In this document: in pieces, positions 57,053 to 64,000 of the stretch
Layout of the letters: every line of letters starts with the position of its first letter
Position numbering within the stretch: the stretch's first letter is position 1
The notes under the pieces: model-generated
Seen by the model: only the letters and a program-made list of their open reading frames with translations
What the model was told of the DNA's origin: nothing
Databases searched by the model: none
Assembly (NCBI GenBank): GCA_039621445.1
Contig: CP154954.1
Coordinates: 55,548,838-55,612,837 of the forward strand
DNA: 64,000 nucleotides
Reading direction: 5' to 3'
DNA from: Euglena gracilis
Lineage: Eukaryota; Euglenida; Euglenophyceae; Euglenales
Translations under genes and position numbers: made by a program

Positions 57053-57857
57053 TTAAAAATTCAAAAGGGGTTTAAGCTGGCCCCTTTAGACCTTCAGACT
57101 TCTCCAACAATTAAGGCATACAGGCATGTTGACGATGATACTGCAACAGAAAAAAGAGCTTGCCGTCATGAATGAAGAGGTATGCTGCCAATCCAATAAC
57201 TCAAGACGTGAATGAGGCCAGAAAAAGATCCCAAATGGACATGCCAAAACTTTTGTGACCTCGAAAGTGGAGAACGTGGAACAGAAACGTGATGAACGTT
57301 GAAGTCTTCTGCTGTGCAACCGAGGAACGTGTGCAATCTGTACGTTGGGCGATTGCACCACAAATCACTTTTTTTGGAAACAAAAAAACTACGTACACCA
57401 TTGGGATTTGGTACTGTGCTTTCAAAGGCTGTGTTTGTAGGGTATTCCAAGTTTTCATTCCTTTGAGACCACGTTTATTCCGTCCTTTTTAAGGGTTGAA
57501 TGCTGAATTTTTGCATGAAGCAAAAACTGTTGCCAGATTCATTCTTGTCATTTCTTTTCAATTCTTCAAATAAAAAAAATGCAAGTTCACCCTTTTGTTA
57601 TTTCGGCGGCTGATACTTTTTGGGGTAGTGCCTAATATGTTTCCGTTACATGTGGATTCCTTCCAACGACGTTGTGATACAATAATTTTTTTGGTGCCAC
57701 AGTATGAAACCACGTCCTCGTGGAGTGCACCTTTGTAGAATACCACATCGCACTTGCATAAAAACATTTTTAAATCATTCTCATCTGTCTAAACCCTGAT
57801 TGGTGAAAGGTGGGTCATAATTCAGAGAATTGCCCCTGAGGCAAACAAAACAGCCGT

Positions 57858-57891
57858 CCAAAGTGCCAGACCCTCCAGTCTGGCACTTTGG
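57858..57891. repeat. 14-bp hairpin in the 4.9-kb element
   Basis: CCAAAGTGCCAGAC and GTCTGGCACTTTGG pair perfectly around the loop CCTCCA. There is no T-run after it, so it is not a typical terminator. Confidence 0.85.
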
Positions 57892-60617
57892 ACCATTAGA
57901 GGGTTGAGGTTTGAACACTGGCAAATTATTTTGGCAAACAAAGATAATCCAGCGAATTGAAAACACCAGGCTTCGTTCAAATTTGGAAAAATGATGGATG
58001 AGGTGGTGCCATTTGATCTGAGCTGGATTGAATAAAAGTGGCAGAACAGTCGCAGCTTGGGAAAATGTCACAAAACAGGTTGCTTTTAAACAATTGCGAA
58101 ATTCCGGGACCTTTGCAGTACATAACCTAAAGCAGCCAGAATTGTAAATTATTGGGCAAAAATAGGGAAAACCACTAAAAATAGGAATCTTCAAACAAAT
58201 TTGAATGGATGTGGTCGGGAAACCTGCACTAAATACACCGAGAAAATGCCATATTGCTTGACTCTCAAACACCATTACTTTGACCCAATTTGAATTTTAT
58301 TGAATGAATGCATTCCCGTGAAATGTTCCATATTACTCTGCGTGAAATATTGAACATGTGTCATAAATAATCGTCCCTGAGGAAAGCTTGGTCCGATCAA
58401 AATGAAAACCAGCTCTTTTTGGAACACTTTTTTTAAAACATGCAGATGCAGAAACACAGACAAAAAACATTTCAGTTGCGGGGGGGGAACCACAGTTTTG
58501 GGAGACAAAATATTGCCACACAATTTGAATAGGATCAGGATACACCCCAAACGTGTCCGTGAAAACCACAACTCTGAAAGGAGAGGGTTAAGAGTGCAAC
58601 AAAGCCAAAAAAGTGAGAAAAACAGAGGGTCCGAAAATGATTATTCCTCCCGCTTTTTCAAAGTTTTTTTCAAAAAATGGCCAAATTGAGGCACTGTAGC
58701 AGATGTTGACCAAAGACTGCCATGGGACTCTTCAGAAAATACACTGTCCTCGAAGCCAGGAATGCGATATACTTGCAAAGCCCCAGTATTTCTCCCCACC
58801 AGGAGCGTTCAAAATACTCATTCTAATTCATTCGTCATCAAACACTTTTCTAAAAAGCTCAAAACAACACTTCAAAAACAACTACGAGTTTCACCATGCC
58901 TCTGCCCGTGCAAAAGCCCAAACTCAATATTGCATATGCGCAAGATTTTGCAGGATTCCATTTGAGGTCTTTGCATGGGTGTTACTGGTCTGTTCAGCTT
59001 GTGCACTGGAACATCCTGATGCACAGCATGGAAAACATGGGCTGTATTTATGTCTTGAATCCCACAGCATCTAGATGCTGTGCGGGACAGAAAAAAAAAC
59101 ACGACGTTGGGTGAAGTCAAAAACAAAATTGTGCTGTGGTGCATCCCAAGTACATGTGAGCAAATCAGTAGCAAGCCAACATTTATTTACCAGTACGTCG
59201 CAATAGCGTATTTTGCCACACAAAAAAATACTACAAAATTACTGCCTGTAACTGTTGGCTTGACGTTGCACACACAGAGGAAGAAAACAATGATCTTAAC
59301 AGAAAAAAAAACTTGCATTTGCAATTTTGATATCAAGCAAATCATGGTTGTCTGGTTGGAATTGTGTATTAAATGTGGTACTTTCCATCCGTCACATCTG
59401 CTGAAGAGAGTTGGATCACGCCATTCCCCCGTGCACGTCACGTCCCTCCTTGAAGAGAAAAAATTGCTGCACTTTGCTATAAAAATAGCAAAAGTTCAAA
59501 GAAATCATTGCGATGCCAAGGACGTCATCCTGCTACGTGGCTGTGTGGAGTAGCTTGCATTAGTGTAACACTTCTTGTGCTGTTAACAGAATACAAAGTT
59601 GTCCGAATGCCATTGCAGAACAGCATGCAATTTGACAGACTGCAAGTGAGACGGCATTCAGCATCGGGAAAACCAATTTGAACCTGATGCCACACCCCCA
59701 GATCAAAAATTGTGCCAATGAACTGCTTTTGCTTGAGACAATGCAGCTCTTCTTTCCAGCCGTGGCTTCTAAAATGGAGATTCGCCACTTCATAAGAAAA
59801 TAAGCAGAAGCTGGTGGCAATGGCTTTCTATTGTACCATCGCCAATGGACGTACAGATGTTTGACTGCGGGACAAAACCACTGCTGAACAACATGGTGCC
59901 TGTTTGGGTTGTGGAAAACGACACCCTATCATCATTTGTTGTGGCAAGAACGACGCGCAGACATCGCAGTTATCCAGCTTCCTAAACCAAATCAGGCGGG
60001 ACCGTTGCCACAGCATCAACATCCTACCTTGGGAACACAACGCCCATCTGGGGGTGGAAGCACAATCAGAATCTACTGGCGTGGATAATCAAAGAAAAAA
60101 AGATTATCTCTTGCAAACCCTTATGTTGTTTTGGAGAAAAAGCACGTGCACCTGTCACATTGTGAACTCCACTGAGCCAACATGTATGCAAATCTTCCAC
60201 AAAAACATTTCTCAATCCATTGTTAGAACGGGTACACTCCAAAAAGCAATACCAAGCTCGACGGAGTAATAAACGTAACGATTGGCAACTTAAAACCGTC
60301 AAAAAACGCATTTTTCATTTTGCCCCGCCGGTGGGCAAAGATATATTTTGAAAAGGCAGAAATGGCAAAACCTGGCCCACAACACGACAAAACACAAAAC
60401 ACAAACAAAAGACCAGGTTGGGGAGGCATCGGAAAATTTCTCGGTCCAAACACATCCGTTAGCAACTTTTCAGAAGGCGTTTCGAGGCAACACCACTTGG
60501 AAAGCACGATGTCACCCGATTTCCGAGTCAGCCCGAAAATCCCCCTGCGGATTTTTCCCGGTCTGACTGCAGCACCGCGGAACGTCCCCAGACCCAGTCG
60601 CGTTTTTTTCATGCAGC

Positions 60618-60637
60618 TTGCCCACAAGTGTGGGCAA
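60618..60637. repeat. palindrome TTGCCCACA-AG-TGTGGGCAA
   Basis: Perfect 9-bp arms with a 2-bp spacer, about 165 bp from the right end. A degenerate sister (TTTGCCC...GGGCAAA) is at about 60319-60339. Confidence 0.9.
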
Positions 60638-60778
60638 TTACCCATGGCAAATTGTGGGGAGTCGCAGTCCACAAGGTGAGCGGCGACTGAAGAGGGTGTC
60701 TCTGGCAACGCGGACAAAAAATGACCCAAAACGCCGCTCCGAGACCCCCAATTCTTGCCCATGCCGCCTCCGACCGCG

Positions 60779-60800
60779 TGGGCAACTTTGGTCGCCTAAG
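60779..60800 (-). repeat. right TIR of the 4.9-kb element
   Basis: Complement of 55874-55895 with one mismatch, followed by AATAT at 60801-60805. Confidence 0.85.
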
Positions 60801-60805
60801 AATAT

Positions 60806-62156
60806 GTCAGCGTAGAAGTCATTAGGTCTCAAACAAACATTCTGGGCGTTATGTATCCTGCATGCTGTGGCCTGAAAATGCGGCACATAACATTGGCTGG
60901 GGATGGAAATGTCACCCGGGGACCCATATAATAAATAACGCACATTCTTTGACCTTAGCAGACATACAGCACAACACCTCCACTTTGTGGAAGCTGCTCT
61001 CCAATGTTTCCACTCTTCTCTTGACTCAGAAATCCCCGGAGTTAAAACTTCAACAATAAATGGTCCACTTGTGTCGTTTGGCAGATCAACCATTGGAATG
61101 GGTCGTGTTTTTTTTTTGCGCAATTGCACATACCAACCACCGAGAAATACCAGCAATGTTCGTGACGACGGGACCACAAGAATGCAAGGAAGGGGCCATA
61201 CCACAATTTCATCGCATGCATTTTCCAGCCCACACTTGCTGACATAGGAGGCTCTCAGTTGGTTTGAAAGTGGTCGATGTGTGAAAACACATCGTCAATT
61301 TGTTCAAAACGTGCAGAAAAAAAATCGTTTTTTGCTGTTTTGTGGGTGCCACAGAGACTTAAACATCAGTGCAACGATGGGCAGCGTACTGCCAAACTCA
61401 AATGTATGTATATACATTTGTATATGTGCACATGCATATGCGCATATGTACATATTTGCACCGTTATATGTGCTTGTTTGCAAGCAGTTTTTCAACATGT
61501 GTATTTTGGATGCCGCACGTGAAGCAAGCAGGCCAGGGATGGCTGCCTTTAAGACAGCAATATGCTGGAGGGGACATGCGGCTGCGATGTTGGCTGCCAT
61601 GGTTGACACGGAGGCCTGCTGCAGAGGCGCCAGGTGCTGCTCCTGGAGGGAGGCTTTGGCAGGCTTCGGCGTCAGGGCGAAACACCATAACTCCCCTCCC
61701 CAAATAAGACCCCCCCAAAATAAGACCCCTGGTATTTTCAACAACAGACCCAAAAGGAAGACTCGGGGTCTAATTTGGGGGGCGATGATCCAAATGTTGT
61801 GTGTGCAGTCACCCAGTGAAATGGTGAGCGACAGAAGTAACGAAAAAGACACGGACGAAATCGGAGTGGTTGTGGGAGCAACGACCTCACCCCGCTTTCA
61901 TGAAGCATTGGAGACAGTGAAAAATGTTCATAAGATAATTTATCAAATCTGCTTCGATCATCTGAACTTTTACAGCAACTCCTGTTTTGAGAAGACGAAA
62001 CGGAGGTTCTGAAAACCCAGTTTGGGGTTGACGAACAAAAAAGGCATCGTGCGAACCTGAGAAAAAAAAGACTGCACAAATTCCAAAAAAAATTTCTGCC
62101 GTGTCTAAGCACCGGAAAAGATGGGTAAGGAAGTGCTCATTTTGACCAGGGGGGTA
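60806..62156. other. intron-like sequence with a small G-run repeat
   Basis: CCCCAAATAAGACCCCCC and its complement-like GGGTCTAATTTGGGG lie at 61699-61783, resembling the element at 62157. No gene is supported. Confidence 0.4.
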
Positions 62157-62574
62157 GTAAACCCCCCCCAAAAATAAGACCCCCCCCATAAAATGGACCC
62201 CCCCCCAAAAATAAGACCCCCCCTGGCCGGTCCGAGCAAAAGACCATGAAATGGACCCCCCCCATGAATAAGACCCCCCCTGCCGGCGCGAAGCGCAGGA
62301 TTTTTGAAAAATGGTACATTTTTGGGGGGGAAATGTGCTATTTTGGGACTGTTTTCACACAATTCAGCATATTTTACCCTATTTGTCTGGCGCAAAGCGC
62401 CGAATTTTTCGAAAAGTGGTATTTTGGGGTGTCATTTTTGGACATTTGGGGGGTCGAAAATTTTTCCAGCAAAAATCCATAAAATGGACCCCCCCATGAA
62501 TAAGACCCCCCCTCGGGCTTTCCAGCAACCGACCCATGAAATGGACCCCCGGTCTTATTTGGGGGGGGGGTTTA
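62157..62574. mobile_element. 418-bp non-autonomous inverted-repeat element with C/G-run ends
   Basis: Ends GTAAACCCCCCCC-AAAATAAGACC and GGTCTTATTT-GGGGGGGGGGTTTAC are inverted repeats of about 24 bp. The interior alternates CCATGAAATGGACCCCCC and AATAAGACCCCCC, plus two GCGCgAAGCGC-type hairpins. The target duplication is unclear. A relative is at 22320-22555. Confidence 0.6.
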
Positions 62575-63446
62575 CTTACAGAAAAGCAAAACTAGGACTG
62601 CCGAAAAAAATTCGGCGCTTCGGGCCGAAAAAAAATTTCCTTTCATTTTGGTGGTCCAATGCTGAAATTGCATGCATTAAGATGACAAAGTAGCAATATC
62701 TCAACCTGAGAAGCGTCTAAGATGTCAAACTTTTCGAGAAATTTCTCTTAAAACACAAACAATAAGCCTCCCTGAGAAAATGACCCTAAAAAAGGTGGGT
62801 AAGGACTGGGAGATGCTAAGACTTAGACAGGGGAAATTGTATGTTTTGAACCGTCCCAAAACAAAAAAAAACCGATTATTTTTGGGGCAAGGATTTGTAA
62901 ATTCTTTAATAAAAAAAAACAACAACAATGTACCATTTACCGGCCTCCAGCACATGAAACTGGCTATTGTTGATGAGACTTCGGTTAATTTTCGGGAAGG
63001 TTGAGCAACCAGCCAAGTCTGGGCACCTGAAGTGCTGTCCTGGAACAGCCACTGGATGAAATCCTCGACGGGAGGCTGTGATCCATCCTGGCTTGGGGCG
63101 AATTATCCAACGGGACAGCCATCAACGAAAAGGATTTGCAAGAAGTGGACGATGGAACGGAGACAACACCATTGAGCGAAGCTAAACGGTGTTTGACGCT
63201 AAAGAACGAAGCTAAAGAGAGTTTGACATTACACCGGTCAATTGGACCGTGTGGCTGACCGTTGCGACGATGCTTCGCACCGTGAGCCGCACCGTTGCCA
63301 CACTTTCACGTTGCACCGTTGCAGTATCCCCCCGGACAAATATGTGGGTTTTTACCTGTGGCCTTTCCCGCGTGCATTCCATCAACAGTTTCCTCTCCGG
63401 TATTCATCGCCAGGAGTTGTGAGCGCCTTGCTGCTGGCACATTGAC
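62575..63446. other. intron-like sequence, no gene supported
   Basis: Nothing firm is seen. A repeat of ACG(A)AGCTAAA(C/G)(G/A)GTGTTTGAC(G/A) type at about 63176-63232 is minor. Confidence 0.4.
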
Positions 63447-63618
63447 CAGAGTGCACGGGGGAGAGGAGGAGGAGGAGGAGGACTGGCCCCGGGGGACCCC
63501 CAGACAGCTGGATGGCTTCACGGCGAGGTACACGGTGTCCGCCAGGGGGTAGCAGGCGGTGTTGGAGGACCGCCCCATGTCGAACGAATTGCGGTCGGGG
63601 CCCCGCCACAGGCCCCAA
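63447..63618 (-). CDS. nucleotidyl cyclase copy B, extracellular exon (provisional)
   Basis: 172 nt. It joins the upstream exon in phase (CC+T): P-WGLWRGPDRNSFDMGRSSN, then ACYPLADTVYLAVKPSSCLG, a Ser run and PPCTL. Several Cys fit an extracellular ligand-binding region. The donor is CTG|GTCAAT, phase 0; the acceptor is TGTGGAG. Assignment to the same gene as the transmembrane exon is inferred from strand, order and phase. Confidence 0.45.
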
Positions 63619-63836
63619 CTCCACAGACGGGATGCAAACCACAGGAAATGGGGGGGGGGGAACAGGTTGCAACGTTATGGACCGTCGGCCGGGTGTCTCT
63701 CAGGGGAGTCAAAATGCCGGGATCAATGTCCAGGCACAGATAGATAGATCCCCCTGTTGCAAACACTTGGGTAATGCAAAGCAAATCAGTGCAAACCCCA
63801 AGTGGCAACTTTCTTGCTTGCAGGTGACGAACTCAC

Positions 63837-63974
63837 GGCCGGCGAAGACCGGAGGAGTAAGGCGAAATGGGAGAGGAGCCCCGGGGGTCGGCCGTGGAGT
63901 ACACATCCGCAGAGGCGCAGGCCAGGATGGAAGAAGAGGAGGGGGCGACGACGGCGCCATCGGAGCGGCGGAAA
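63837..63974 (-). CDS. nucleotidyl cyclase copy B, upstream extracellular exon (provisional)
   Basis: 138 nt between CTCTGTAG and the perfect donor CC|GTGAGT. The phase-consistent frame reads FRRSDGAVVAPSSSSILACA, then SADVYSTADPRGSSPISPYS and SGLRR. It is Ser-rich, as in extracellular parts. It joins the next exon exactly in phase. The gene continues beyond the window edge. Confidence 0.45.
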
Positions 63975-64000
63975 CTACAGAGGGCAAAAAGTGTATTTGG

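Larger units (their letters stand above)
55874..60800. mobile_element. 4.9-kb CTTAG-type TIR transposon
   Basis: 22-bp inverted repeats (CTTAGGCGCCCAAAGTTGCCCA at 55874-55895 and its complement at 60779-60800, one mismatch) are flanked by the exact 5-bp duplication AATAT (55869-55873 and 60801-60805). End sequence (CTTAG-R-CG) and duplication length match the 9.4-kb element, so both probably belong to one group. The interior is AT-rich with only short frames on both strands (for example HNAHLG at about 60.04 kb plus; GIQDINTAHVFHAVHQDVPV at 59.1 kb minus). No transposase is recognised, so it is either decayed or non-autonomous. It lies in a presumed intron of cyclase copy B. Confidence 0.85.

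Noticed and set aside
57858-57891. Rho-independent terminator
   Set aside because: No T run follows and the context is eukaryotic.

Overview
The window is nuclear DNA of a eukaryote, most likely an alga or another protist. No taxon can be fixed from sequence alone. Supporting signs: small GC-rich exons with GT/AG borders lie in long repeat-filled introns; (CA)n, (GT)n and (TATG)n microsatellites and long G/C homopolymers are common; there are interstitial TTAGGG-type repeats; a receptor-type class III nucleotidyl cyclase is present; and there is no operon-like gene packing. Most long open frames in the GC-rich or microsatellite parts are shadows.

Left part, 1-29 kb. A few Pro/Ser-rich exon candidates lie on the minus strand (about 1.1, 6.3 and 7.2 kb). 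A 903-bp terminal-inverted-repeat (TIR) element with a 6-bp target duplication follows at 8.7-9.6 kb. The 3' end of a class III nucleotidyl cyclase gene (copy A, minus strand) is at 13.8-11.2 kb. A composite array of 43-bp palindromic units, telomere-like repeats and a large hairpin fills 17.7-19.3 kb. A split RNA-recognition-motif gene (minus strand) lies at 23.1-19.8 kb.

Middle, 29,191-38,635. This is a complete 9,445-bp DNA transposon. It has a 34-bp TIR starting CTTAGACGGCC and a 5-bp duplication (CAGCT). It carries a multi-exon plus-strand gene that includes a segment resembling the ParB/sulfiredoxin-like fold. About 20 copies of the near-palindrome GCGCACCTGCGC are scattered through introns, exons and both ends, and I found none outside the element. 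A protein of possible ParB type together with an element-wide array of one near-palindrome is the most unusual system in the window.

Right part, 39-64 kb. A second, much fuller cyclase gene (copy B, minus strand) runs from beyond about 63.97 kb to 39.0 kb. It has extracellular exons, one transmembrane helix, a linker and a class III catalytic domain split over small exons. Most neighbouring exons agree in splice phase, which supports the model. Its introns hold a second CTTAG-type transposon (55,874-60,800; 4,927 bp; 22-bp TIR; 5-bp duplication AATAT) with its own palindromes (TTGCCCAC/GTGGGCAA), and many smaller repeats. Copies A and B share exon order and about 82% identity over a 55-residue stretch, so they are diverged tandem paralogues. 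The 9.4-kb transposon sits between them.
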